A DNA stretch of 64,000 nt, taken from positions 3,624,437 through 3,688,436 of the forward strand of contig CP096137.1 in NCBI GenBank assembly GCA_023213235.1, in the 5' to 3' direction. A model generated the notes under the pieces. The model saw nothing but the letters and a program-made list of their open reading frames with translations, had not been told where the DNA came from and made no database searches. Shown here in pieces: positions 1 through 7,574 of this stretch (positions are counted from its first letter, which is position 1; each line of letters starts with the position of its first letter). This DNA comes from Elusimicrobiota bacterium. Its GTDB lineage: Bacteria > Elusimicrobiota > Elusimicrobia > UBA1565 > UBA9628. A program made the position numbers and the translations under genes.

Positions 1-574
1 AGATCGGAACGCCCTTCTTGTAGGCGGAGAGCACGATCGAGTCCTTGACCTTGGCCTTCTTCACGAGGTACTTGCCCATTTCCTCGACGATCTCGCGCGA
101 GGAGTAGGGCTTCGGCTTGAGATTCCCGATGATGTCGGAAATCGTGTTGTCGCACTGGCCGAGCTCGTCCTCGTCGATGAGGGTGTCGTAGATCCGGTCG
201 ACGCGGGCGTTGCGCAGGGCCATGTCGTCGAGCCACTTCGAGCCCTTGTAGTGCTTGAAGCCGAGAGCCTCGAAGAAGTCCTGATCGACGATGTTGGCGC
301 CGGTGGAGACGATGGCGTCCACCATGTTGCTCTCGACCATCTGCCAGACGATCTTCTTGAGCCCCGCGGAGAACAGCGAGCCGGCGAGGCAGAGGATGAT
401 GCCGCACTCCTTGTCGGCGAGCATCTTCTCGTAGATCTCGCTCGCGCGCGCGAGGTCGCGGGCGGAGAACGCCATCTTCGAGTAGGCTTCGACGACGGGG
501 CGCATGTCGTGCTTGGTGATGTCGAAATGCTCGATCTGCTCCTTCAGCAGCTCGCTCTTCTTGATGTTGGCCAT
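1..574 (-). CDS. Deoxyhypusine synthase family protein (partial, C-terminus beyond window)
   Basis: A minus-strand reading frame starts at ATG 574, after an AAGGG ribosome site, and is still open at the window edge, giving 191 residues. The protein begins MANIKKSELL. It contains family-typical segments such as GIILCLAGSLFSAG near residues 55-70, IVSTGANIVDQDFF near 90-105 and a later KPYSSREI stretch, as in the NAD-dependent deoxyhypusine/homospermidine synthase fold. Eukaryotic and archaeal members make deoxyhypusine on eIF5A. Bacterial homologues are often polyamine enzymes or have unknown roles. The catalytic lysine would lie in the missing third of the protein, so activity cannot be judged. 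It is divergent from the gene at 645. Family assignment is firm; substrate is not. Confidence 0.85.
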   Translation of the reverse strand, partial: MANIKKSELLKEQIEHFDITKHDMRPVVEAYSKMAFSARDLARASEIYEKMLADKECGIILCLAGSLFSAGLKKIVWQMVESNMVDAIVSTGANIVDQDFFEALGFKHYKGSKWLDDMALRNARVDRIYDTLIDEDELGQCDNTISDIIGNLKPKPYSSREIVEEMGKYLVKKAKVKDSIVLSAYKKGVPI

Positions 575-644
575 TTTACCCTTGGTCTTTGTCCCGTCTC
601 GGGAGTTTTGTCGTCTCGATATTTTATAACATTGCTCGTCGACG

Positions 645-1739
645 ATGACGAAAAATTCTCTCGGAAAAATATTATTCGCGTCGCTCGCGGCCGCCGCCCT
701 GGCCGCTCCGTGCGCCGCGAAGAAGCCGAAGAACTTCCGTCTCAAGCCGAAACCGGCGGTCGTCGCGGAGGTCGAGGAGTCGACCGCGGCCGCGAAGGGG
801 CCGCTCAAGCTGATGGCGGGGCGCTGGAAGCCCGAAACGCGCGCCGTCCTCGACCGCTTCATCGCCGAGCGCGGCTCGTCGGCGCCCGGCTACGACGCCT
901 CCAAGCCCCCCGTCGCGGTCCTGCCCTGGAGCGACGCTCTCGTCGCCGGCGATCCGGCGGAGCTCGTGTTCCTCAAGCTCGCGACCGACGTCGACTTCAA
1001 GTACGAGGACGAGTGGTGGGAGGTCATCCCCGTCGGCCGCGGCCGCCAGCCCGCCCGGTCGGCCTACAACTCCTTCATCGCGCTCGCGAGCTCGACGTGG
1101 CGCTCGCAGCCGGATTATCACCGCTACCGGAAGTCCCTGCTGTCGAGCTACGCCGGACTGTGCCGGGAGGTGGGCCGGCGCGAGTGCCGCCAGTATCTCA
1201 TGCGGTTGTGGGCCGGATGGAAGGAGGAGGACGCCGTCGACTACGCGAAGGAGGCGCTCGCGCACGAGAAGAACCGCCTCGCCGGCATCGAGGCCGTCTC
1301 CTCGGAAGTGGGAGACCCGTCGCCGCTCAAGATACGCCGCGGCCTGCGCCTGGTTCCCGAGATGCGCGACCTCGCGCAGAAGCTGCGCGCCTCCGGCGTC
1401 GACGTGTGGATCGTCGACGACGTGCCCCAGCCCGTGCTCGAGGCGTCCACGGCGGACTACGGGATCGACCGCACGCGCGTGCAGGGCGTGCGCGCCGCGC
1501 TCGACGGCCAGCGCTTCTCGGCCTCCGTTCTCAAGCCGGTCCCGACGCGCGGCGGCAAGGCCGAGATCGTCAAGGCGTCGGTCGGCCGCCCTCCGGACCT
1601 CGTCATCGGGCGCGACGCGGCCGACCTCGATCTCCTGCAGTACGGCTCCGGCACGCGCATCGTCCTCTCCGGAGACAAGGAGCTCGAGAACCGCGCACTC
1701 GAGTACGGCTGGCTCATCCAGCCCGCGCTCGCCCGTTGA
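645..1739 (+). CDS. Secreted HAD-like protein with degraded catalytic motifs
   Basis: 364 residues with an N-terminal signal peptide (residues 1-25, hydrophobic core ILFASLAAAALAAPCAA). The body follows the phosphoserine-phosphatase-like HAD layout. The motif I strand AVLPWSDALVAGD sits where DxDxT is expected, so both aspartates are replaced (P and S). The motif II segment VWIVDDVPQPV lacks the usual Thr/Ser. The motif III lysine in GGKAEIV is kept. Motif IV reads VIGRDAADLDLL in place of GDSxxD. This suggests an exported, non-catalytic HAD relative. A -10-like TATAAC at 625-630 lies 14 bases ahead of ATG 645. No operon partner is evident; the next gene starts 53 bases downstream. The HAD assignment is by motif comparison only. 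Confidence 0.6.
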   Translation: MTKNSLGKILFASLAAAALAAPCAAKKPKNFRLKPKPAVVAEVEESTAAAKGPLKLMAGRWKPETRAVLDRFIAERGSSAPGYDASKPPVAVLPWSDALVAGDPAELVFLKLATDVDFKYEDEWWEVIPVGRGRQPARSAYNSFIALASSTWRSQPDYHRYRKSLLSSYAGLCREVGRRECRQYLMRLWAGWKEEDAVDYAKEALAHEKNRLAGIEAVSSEVGDPSPLKIRRGLRLVPEMRDLAQKLRASGVDVWIVDDVPQPVLEASTADYGIDRTRVQGVRAALDGQRFSASVLKPVPTRGGKAEIVKASVGRPPDLVIGRDAADLDLLQYGSGTRIVLSGDKELENRALEYGWLIQPALAR

Positions 1740-1792
1740 CGGATTGTGACTAAGATTCGTAGAGTCCTTCCCTCGCCGAGCAGGAGAAGCCC

Positions 1793-2095
1793 ATGTCCGA
1801 TAAGAACTCGCAGGAAGAAGTCGGGGACCTTTTTGTCACCGAAACCGCTCTGACGCTGAAGCTGATGCCCAGCCGCAAGAGCGCGACCGTCTCGATCCGC
1901 TGGTTCGCGAAAGAAGGCGTCACGAACGTGCGCACCGCGGCGAAGGACATCCAGACTCTCGTCGGCAAGCTGCGCGGCCGCGGACGCGTCGTGCGCAACC
2001 TCACCGTCACGACCGACCGCGGGCTCGACACCGACCTCGGCAAGACGCGCCTGGCCGAAGCCGTCAAGAAGGCCGGCTTCCTCATCGTCTCGTGA
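1793..2095 (+). CDS. Hypothetical 100-aa protein coupled to SDR gene
   Basis: Starts at ATG 1793 after a good AGGAGAA ribosome site. The 100-residue product has no signal peptide or membrane segment. It is a small alpha/beta protein with a basic middle (KLRGRGRVVRNL) and ends GFLIVS. Its TGA stop overlaps the GTG start of the SDR gene by four bases (GTGA, 2092-2095), so the two are probably translationally coupled. I do not recognise the family. The codon pattern matches its neighbours and the ribosome site supports it as a real gene. Confidence 0.6.
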   Translation: MSDKNSQEEVGDLFVTETALTLKLMPSRKSATVSIRWFAKEGVTNVRTAAKDIQTLVGKLRGRGRVVRNLTVTTDRGLDTDLGKTRLAEAVKKAGFLIVS

Positions 2096-2865
2096 GCAAG
2101 CGGCTCGACGGCAAGGTCGTCCTCGTCACCGGCGCCGGCTCCGGCATGGGAGCCGAGGCGACCGTCCGCTTCGCCAAGGAAGGCGCCAAGGTCGTCGCCT
2201 GCGACCTGAATCTCGAGGCGGCGAAGAAGTCCGTCGACGCGGCCGAGGCCGCGGGCGGCAAGGCGATCGCCGTCGCGATGAACGTCGCCAAGGAAGCCGA
2301 GGTCAAGGCCGGCATCGAGGCCGCCGTGAAGGCTTTCGGGAAGCTCGACGTCCTCTACAACAACGCGGGCGTCTTCCCGAGCGACGATCACAGCGTCGTC
2401 GACACCGAGGAGAAGGTCTGGGATTTCGTGTACGCGGTCAACGTGAAGGGCATCGCCTTCGTCTGCAAGTACGGCATCCCCGAGCTGCTCGCCGCGGGCG
2501 GCGGCTCGATCATCAACGTCGCGTCGTTCGTGGCGCTGGTCGGCTGCTCGGTGCCGCAGGACGCGTACACGGCCTCGAAGGGCGCGGTCATCGCGCTGAC
2601 GAAGTCCCTCGCCGTGCAGTACGGGCCCAAGGGCATCCGCACGAACGCGATCTGCCCCGGCCCCATCGAGACGCCGCTGCTGACCGCGTGGCTGTTCAAG
2701 GAGCCGGCGGAGAAGGCCAAGCGCCTCAACCGCATCCCGATGGGCCGCTTCGGCCGCTCCGAAGACATCGTCAACGCGGCGCTCTACCTGGCCTCCGACG
2801 AGTCGCGCTGGACGAACGGCCTCGCGATGGTCGTCGACGGCGGTATCACCTCGAACTACTTCTAA
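2092..2865 (+). CDS. Short-chain dehydrogenase/reductase (SDR)
   Basis: 257-residue classical SDR, cytosolic, NAD(P)-dependent. It shows the cofactor motif TGAGSGMG (residues 14-21), the NNAG motif (near 90), the catalytic serine in INVASF (near 145), the YTASKGA Tyr-Lys pair (near 158) and a PG motif in CPGPIETP. The C-terminus DGGITSNYF is typical of the family. The start is GTG 2092 within a GTGA overlap with the upstream hypothetical gene. The aldehyde dehydrogenase gene begins 4 bases after its stop, so an alcohol-to-acid oxidation module is plausible. The true substrate cannot be told from sequence. Confidence 0.93.
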   Translation: MSKRLDGKVVLVTGAGSGMGAEATVRFAKEGAKVVACDLNLEAAKKSVDAAEAAGGKAIAVAMNVAKEAEVKAGIEAAVKAFGKLDVLYNNAGVFPSDDHSVVDTEEKVWDFVYAVNVKGIAFVCKYGIPELLAAGGGSIINVASFVALVGCSVPQDAYTASKGAVIALTKSLAVQYGPKGIRTNAICPGPIETPLLTAWLFKEPAEKAKRLNRIPMGRFGRSEDIVNAALYLASDESRWTNGLAMVVDGGITSNYF

Positions 2866-2869
2866 AGGG

Positions 2870-4304
2870 ATGAAGACCCAGCTGTTCATCGGCGGGAAGT
2901 TCAAGCCGGCGCATTCCGGCAGGACCTACGAGGTCCGCAACCCCGCCGACGGCGCCCTCGTCGCGAAAGTCTCCGAGGGCGGGCCCGCCGACGTCGACGC
3001 CGCGGTCGCGGCCGCCGCGCGCGCCGCCTCCGGCCCGTGGTCGGGGCTCAACGCCCGCGAGCGGGGAAGATCCTGCTGCGGCTCGCGGTCCTCATCCGCG
3101 AGAACCTCGACTCCCTCGCCCTGCTCGAGTGCCGCACCGCGGGCAAGCCGCTCGGCGACGCGAAGGACGAGATGGGCCTGGCGGCCGACGTGTTCGAGTA
3201 CTACGGCGGCGCGGCGACGAAGCACTTCGGCGAGACGATCCCCGTCGCGGCCGCCGGCCTCGACTACACGACGCGCGAGCCCGTCGGCATCTGCGCGCTG
3301 ATCGTGCCCTGGAACTTCCCGCTCGTCATCGCGGCCTGGAAGCTCGGGCCGGCGCTGGCCTGCGGCAACACCGTCGTGCTCAAGCCCTCGCCGGAGACGC
3401 CGCTGACCGCGCTCGCGCTGGCGCAGCTCGCCGCGGAGGCGGGCCTGCCCGAAGGCGTCTTGAACGTGCTCCCCGGCCCCGGGCCCGGCTGCGGCTCGGC
3501 CCTCGCCGAGCACCCGCTCGTGCGAAAGATTTCGTTCACGGGCTCGACCGCGGTCGGGACCGAGATCATGCGGACCGCGGCCTCCGGCATCAAGCGCGTC
3601 TCGCTCGAGCTCGGGGGAAGTCTCCGAACATCATCTTCGACGACTGCGACATTGATCTATGTGTAGAGAAGTCCGTTTGGTCGGTGTTCTATAACGCGGG
3701 TCAAGATTGCTGCGCTCGTTCGCGAATATTGGTTCACAAGAAGATTCATGATCGGTTCCTCGAAAAGCTCGTCGCGAGGACCAAGAAATTTGTCGTCGGC
3801 CATCCCGAAAAGAAAGGCACCCAGATCGGTCCTATTATTTCGCGGCGCCAATACGACCGGATCTCCTCCTACATCGCGGCCGGCAAGGCCGAGTCGGCCA
3901 AGCTCATGTGCGGCGGCGTCCGCCCCAAGGGCGTGCCGCCCAAGGGGCATTACCTGACGCCGGCCGTGTTCGCGCACGCCGACGCCGAGATGCGCATCGT
4001 GCGCGAGGAGATCTTCGGACCCGTGACCGCGGTCATCCCGTTCAAGGACGAGGCCGAGGCGATCGCGCTGGCCAACGACTCCGCCTACGGCCTGTCGGCC
4101 TCGCTGTGGACGCGCGACGTCGGCCGCGTCCTGCGCGTGACGCGCGCGGTGCAGAGCGGCGTGATCTCGGTGAACTCGAGCTCGAGCGTGCACCTCGAGG
4201 GGCCGTTCGGCGGCTTCAAGTCCTCCGGGCTCGGCCGCGAGCTCGGCATGAAGGCGCTCGAGAACTACTCCGAGACGAAGAACGTCTTCATCTCGAACGT
4301 CTAG
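2870..4304 (+). CDS. Aldehyde dehydrogenase (interrupted by two single-base deletions)
   Basis: NAD(P)-dependent aldehyde dehydrogenase of about 478 residues once two frame breaks are repaired. The frame from ATG 2870 carries the N-terminus (LFIGGKF, NPADGAL). It shifts near 3060 in a GGGG run to the middle part (PWNFP, LKPSPETPL, FTGSTAVG, LELGG). It shifts again near 3617 in a GGGGG run to the part with the nucleophile region NAGQDCCA, EEIFGPV and GPFGGFKSSG. Both breaks are explained by one missing G, so error is likelier than decay. A stretch at about 3640-3860 has distinctly lower GC third positions than its surroundings. It follows the SDR gene closely. Its stop TAG (4302-4304) overlaps the opposing stop of the GNAT gene at a CTAG. 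Confidence 0.9.
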
Positions 4305-4882
4305 CCGCGCCGCATCGTCCAGAACGGCGGGCGGGAGGCGGAGAGCACTTCGCCCGTCGTCTTGAACCCGAGCCTCTCGTACCAGTTCACGTTGTCCTTC
4401 GTGAACGTCTCGAGGTAGAGGCGTCCGCCGGACGCCTCCAACGCGTCCTTGAGCAGAGCCGCGCCGATCCCGCGGCCCTGCGTCGCGGGATGGACGGCCA
4501 GGACGTGCAGATACGCGCGGTCGGCCGGGCGCAGTTCCTCGACCGCGCGGCCGAGCGCCGCGCCGCGCAGCAGAGCCGGCGGATCCCAAAGCAGCCAGCC
4601 CAGCGACGGCAGATGGCGGATCCAGCGGACGAGGTCGGGGCTCTCGGCGCCCTCGGGGATGACGGCCGACACGCCCACGAAGGCGTCGCCGTCGAAGGCC
4701 CCGCGCACGCGCCCGCCGGCCGCGGCGTCGACGGCGAACAAGGCCGCCAGCAAGGACGGCAGGCGCAGGCGGCGGCCAGCGTCGTCCGGCAGGATGTACG
4801 AAAAGCCGGGGTCCTCGCGGAACGCGGCGGCGGCCAGCGCGCCCGCCGCGGCGAGTTCGTCCTCGCGCAGGTCGCGGATCAC
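4301..4882 (-). CDS. GNAT family N-acetyltransferase
   Basis: 193 residues, GTG start at 4882 overlapping the tatD stop (GTGA). The acetyl-CoA binding signature AVHPATQGRGIGAALL lies near residues 130-145, followed by the C-terminal NVNWYERLGFKTTGE strand-helix typical of GNAT enzymes. The N-terminal half is alanine-rich and not informative about the acceptor. It is the last gene of a minus-strand three-gene operon with a TPR-HEAT membrane protein and tatD. It ends convergently with the aldehyde dehydrogenase, with overlapping stop codons. Substrate unknown. Confidence 0.88.
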   Translation of the reverse strand: MIRDLREDELAAAGALAAAAFREDPGFSYILPDDAGRRLRLPSLLAALFAVDAAAGGRVRGAFDGDAFVGVSAVIPEGAESPDLVRWIRHLPSLGWLLWDPPALLRGAALGRAVEELRPADRAYLHVLAVHPATQGRGIGAALLKDALEASGGRLYLETFTKDNVNWYERLGFKTTGEVLSASRPPFWTMRRG

Positions 4883-5676
4883 GGCCAGCGGTACAGCGCG
4901 GCGGCGTTGGCGCTCGTGCGCCGCGCGACTTCCTCGACGGTGAGGCCCCAGACTTCGGCGAGCCGCTCGGCGATTTCCCGTATCGCGGAAGGCTCATTGC
5001 GCTTGCCGCGCGAGGACTGCGGCGGCAGATAGGGCGAGTCGGTCTCGAGGACGGCCGCGCCGGGTCCGGCGCGGCGGAAGGCCTCGCGCAGCGCGTCGTT
5101 CTTCTTGTAGGTGACCGGCCCGTCGGCGCCGAGCAGGAAGCCGAGGGAGGCGCAGGCCTCGGCGTCTTCCGGCGTCCCGGTGAAGCAGTGGATGACGCCC
5201 CACGGCCCCGACCGAGGGCCGGCGGGGAAGAGCTCCCGCAGCATCGGGACGAGGTCCTGATAGGCGTCCCGGCAATGGATCACGAGCGGCACGCCCCAGT
5301 CGCGGCCGGCCGCGGCGACGGCGGCGAAGGCGCGGCGTTGGACGTCGTGCGCGACCTCGGCCTTCGCGTAATCGAGGCCGATCTCGCCGATGCCGACGGC
5401 TTCGGGGGCCGCGTCGAGGGCGGCGCGCAGCTTGAGAAGGAAGCGCTCGTCGAACAGATCCGCGTAGTAGGGGTGCAGGCCGAGCGTGCAGCGCGCCGAA
5501 CCGGGGCGCGCGCGCGCGATGGCGATCGCCCGGTCCCACTCGTCGGGGTGGTCCGCGATCTCGACGACGCGGCGCACGCCGGCGGCCTCCGCGCGCGCGA
5601 AGACGGCGTCGCGATCGGCGTCGAATTGGGGGTCGCCCAAGTGGGCGTGCGTATCGACGAACGGCGGAAGGGTCAT
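4879..5676 (-). CDS. tatD: TatD family metal-dependent hydrolase/DNase
   Basis: 265 residues from ATG 5676, chosen because the family N-terminus (FVDTHAHLGD) follows at once and because this ATG overlaps the upstream stop (ATGA). Metal ligands of the TatD/amidohydrolase barrel are all visible: HxH in DTHAHL, Glu in GEIGLDY, His in VIHCRDA, His in IHCFTGT and Asp in LETDSPYL. Family members act as 3'-5' exonucleases in the cytosol. Length is normal (about 260). It sits between a TPR-HEAT gene and a GNAT gene, with four-base overlaps on both sides. Confidence 0.93.
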   Translation of the reverse strand: MTLPPFVDTHAHLGDPQFDADRDAVFARAEAAGVRRVVEIADHPDEWDRAIAIARARPGSARCTLGLHPYYADLFDERFLLKLRAALDAAPEAVGIGEIGLDYAKAEVAHDVQRRAFAAVAAAGRDWGVPLVIHCRDAYQDLVPMLRELFPAGPRSGPWGVIHCFTGTPEDAEACASLGFLLGADGPVTYKKNDALREAFRRAGPGAAVLETDSPYLPPQSSRGKRNEPSAIREIAERLAEVWGLTVEEVARRTSANAAALYRWP

Positions 5677-7106
5677 TTCGCGGGGAAGCGCGACAGCAAA
5701 GACAGCACCTCGGGGTCGCGCTCCTCCGCGAGGTAGCGCGCCCGCAGCTTCGTCGCCTCCGGGGCGCCGGCGAAGTAATGGTCGAGGACCATGACCTTGG
5801 CGAAGCCGCGCACGGCGGGGTTGGGATCGCGCAGAGCGTCGGCGAGCTTGGGCAGGACGTTTCGCCCGTCGAGGTCGGCGAAGAGGTTCAGCGCGCGGAT
5901 GCGCACGAGAGGCTTGTCGCTGCCGAGCCACGCGTCGCGCCGCGAGCGCACCGCCTCTCCGTCGGCCTTGCCGATCTCGAAGAGGGCGTAGTCGGCGTTG
6001 CGCCGCACGATCTCCGCGTCGTCGTCGAGCAGCTCGCCGAGCCGCTCGACCCATCTCGGGTCCTTGAACGCCGCGGCGCGCAGGCACGCCTCGGCGCGCA
6101 GCGACGCGTCGTCGAGCGCGAAACGGGTTCCGAGCCCCTCGACGGGCGCGTGCTTGAGCAGGGACTCGCGCCGCGCGTCGAGCGTCTCCCGGATGCGGCG
6201 CTCGACGGGCTCGCCGGCGTCGGCGAAGTCCGGATTCTGGCGGTAGAGCGCGAGGTAGAACGGCAGGGCGCTCTCCGGGTCGGCCCGGCGCTTGTCGTAG
6301 ATCTGAGCGAGCTTCGAGGCGCTGTAGAGGTCGTCGGGGTTGCGGTCCCACGACGCCGACAGCCAGCGCATCGCCCCGTCCATGTCCTTCTGCTGGAGGG
6401 CGAGCGCGCCCATGATCTGGGCGGCGCCGGCCTGGTCCGGGTTCTTGGAGAGGGCCTCGGTGGCGACCGCGTGCGCGAGCGCGTGGTCGCCTCGGGCGAA
6501 AAGGCCCATGCCGAGGGCGGCGAGCTTGCCGGGATGCTTCGGGTCGTCCTGGTGCAGCTCGTCGAGCGCGGTGCGCGCCAGCCGGGCCGACTCGCCGCCG
6601 GCCGAGTTCTCGTCGCCGGCGGCCAGGCGGGAGAGCGCGTCGAGCGACATGCGGCCCTCGGGCGTGTCCGGGTGCTCGCGCGCGACCTCGGCGTGCACGG
6701 GGACCGTCAGCGCCGCGTCGCGCAGGCCCTCGAGCCTCTTGCGCGCCTCCGCGGCCGGACCGCCCGCGCCGAGGACGACCTCGGCGTGAGCGCGGCGGAA
6801 GGCGTCGTCGGCGAAGAGCTGGCGGGCGGCGTACAGGACGTAGAACGAGTCGACGGGACGGCCGGCCTTCCAGAGCGCGTTCGACAGGCGCATGTGCGCG
6901 CGCGGGTCGAGCAGGCGCGCGCGGAACTCCTTGCGGGCCGAAGCGAGGTTCTGCTCCGCCTCCGCCCGGGCGGCGGCGGGGCCGGCGGCCTGGCGCGCGG
7001 GGGCGCGCAGCCAGCTCATCATGATGAGCGAGTAGAGCCCGAACGCGGCCGCGATCATCGCGAGCGCGACGGCGATCAGGGCGTTCGTCCGACGGGACTC
7101 TTTCAT
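5673..7106 (-). CDS. Membrane-anchored TPR/HEAT-repeat protein
   Basis: 477 residues. A single N-terminal transmembrane segment (about 9-31, ALIAVALAMIAAAFGLYSL) is followed by a long helical region. Residues 60-280 look like TPR units (for example the LSKNPDQAGAAQIMGALALQQKD pattern). Residues 330-470 look like HEAT repeats (repeated RxxALxxF/LxDxxPxVR patterns). It is probably a membrane-tethered scaffold facing the periplasm or cytoplasm; no enzymatic motif is seen. It heads the operon with tatD and the GNAT gene. A TATAAT box ends 8 bases before its ATG and there is no Shine-Dalgarno site, suggesting a leaderless message. Confidence 0.75.
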   Translation of the reverse strand: MKESRRTNALIAVALAMIAAAFGLYSLIMMSWLRAPARQAAGPAAARAEAEQNLASARKEFRARLLDPRAHMRLSNALWKAGRPVDSFYVLYAARQLFADDAFRRAHAEVVLGAGGPAAEARKRLEGLRDAALTVPVHAEVAREHPDTPEGRMSLDALSRLAAGDENSAGGESARLARTALDELHQDDPKHPGKLAALGMGLFARGDHALAHAVATEALSKNPDQAGAAQIMGALALQQKDMDGAMRWLSASWDRNPDDLYSASKLAQIYDKRRADPESALPFYLALYRQNPDFADAGEPVERRIRETLDARRESLLKHAPVEGLGTRFALDDASLRAEACLRAAAFKDPRWVERLGELLDDDAEIVRRNADYALFEIGKADGEAVRSRRDAWLGSDKPLVRIRALNLFADLDGRNVLPKLADALRDPNPAVRGFAKVMVLDHYFAGAPEATKLRARYLAEERDPEVLSLLSRFPAK

Positions 7107-7114
7107 CTGGAGGA

Positions 7115-7120
7115 ATTATA
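7115..7120 (-). promoter_or_regulatory. -10 box (TATAAT), leaderless-type promoter
   Basis: On the minus strand a perfect TATAAT lies with an 8-base gap to the ATG of the TPR/HEAT gene (7106). Transcription would begin at or next to the start codon. There is no convincing -35 box because the upstream sequence is the preceding terminator stem. Confidence 0.6.
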
Positions 7121-7123
7121 GAT

Positions 7124-7160
7124 AAAAGGGCCCGCCCCCGGCTCGCGCCGGGGGGCGGGT
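7124..7160 (-). terminator. Intrinsic terminator after the small gene at 7178-7452
   Basis: A GC-only stem of about 12 bp (CCCGCCCCCGGC against GCCGGGGGGCGGG with one bulged G) has a 4-base loop. It is followed on the minus strand by TTTT. It separates the small gene upstream from the TPR/HEAT operon. Confidence 0.8.
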
Positions 7161-7177
7161 TCAGGGCGCGCGGGCGC

Positions 7178-7452
7178 CTACTTCGAGAAGAATTTCCAGC
7201 GGCGGTCGGCGTCGCCGTCGCGGCGCGTCAGGAGGTGCTCCTCGACGCCGGACCAGCGATCATCCTCGTCCGGGGCCGCCGTCATGCGCTGCCAGGCCTT
7301 TTCGCTCTCCTCGAAGCGCTTCACGACGGACTCGATATGGGTCACCTCATCGGGCGTGATCGCCTCGGGCTTGAGGGTGAGGCGGCGGGAGGGGGCTTTC
7401 TTGCGGGGGCGGGGGCCGCCTTTGCGGCCGCGCGGGAGAGCTTCTTTTTCAT
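7178..7452 (-). CDS. Small basic/acidic hypothetical protein (one frame break)
   Basis: Start chosen at ATG 7452 because GGAGG lies 9 bases upstream. The N-terminus is MKKKLSRAAAKAAPAP (basic, low complexity). A frame break in the G/C runs near 7390-7420 is needed to join the C-terminal part, which contains PDEVTHIESVVKRFEES and ends RRWKFFSK. Repair gives 91 residues. No family is recognised. The alternative is a start in the downstream frame at 7534 without the repair, but that has no ribosome site. It ends in a strong terminator. Confidence 0.5.
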
Positions 7453-7574
7453 GCGGGGATCCTCCGGATTGAAGGTCGCCGGCCCGACGACGGGCACGGG
7501 ATAGGAGTGTAACGGGACTTCCGGGAATCCGCAAGGGGGTCGAAAAATAACACCCCGTTGTCGCATCTGGGTCA

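Noticed and set aside
251..1753. Long plus-strand frame and many other long frames antisense to real genes
   Set aside because: High GC content produces long open frames opposite GC3-rich genes. These have Arg/Pro/Ala-rich composition and no family motifs.
3060..3620. Programmed frameshifting in the aldehyde dehydrogenase
   Set aside because: No slippery heptamer or downstream structure, and the same single-base losses recur in unrelated genes at ordinary homopolymers.
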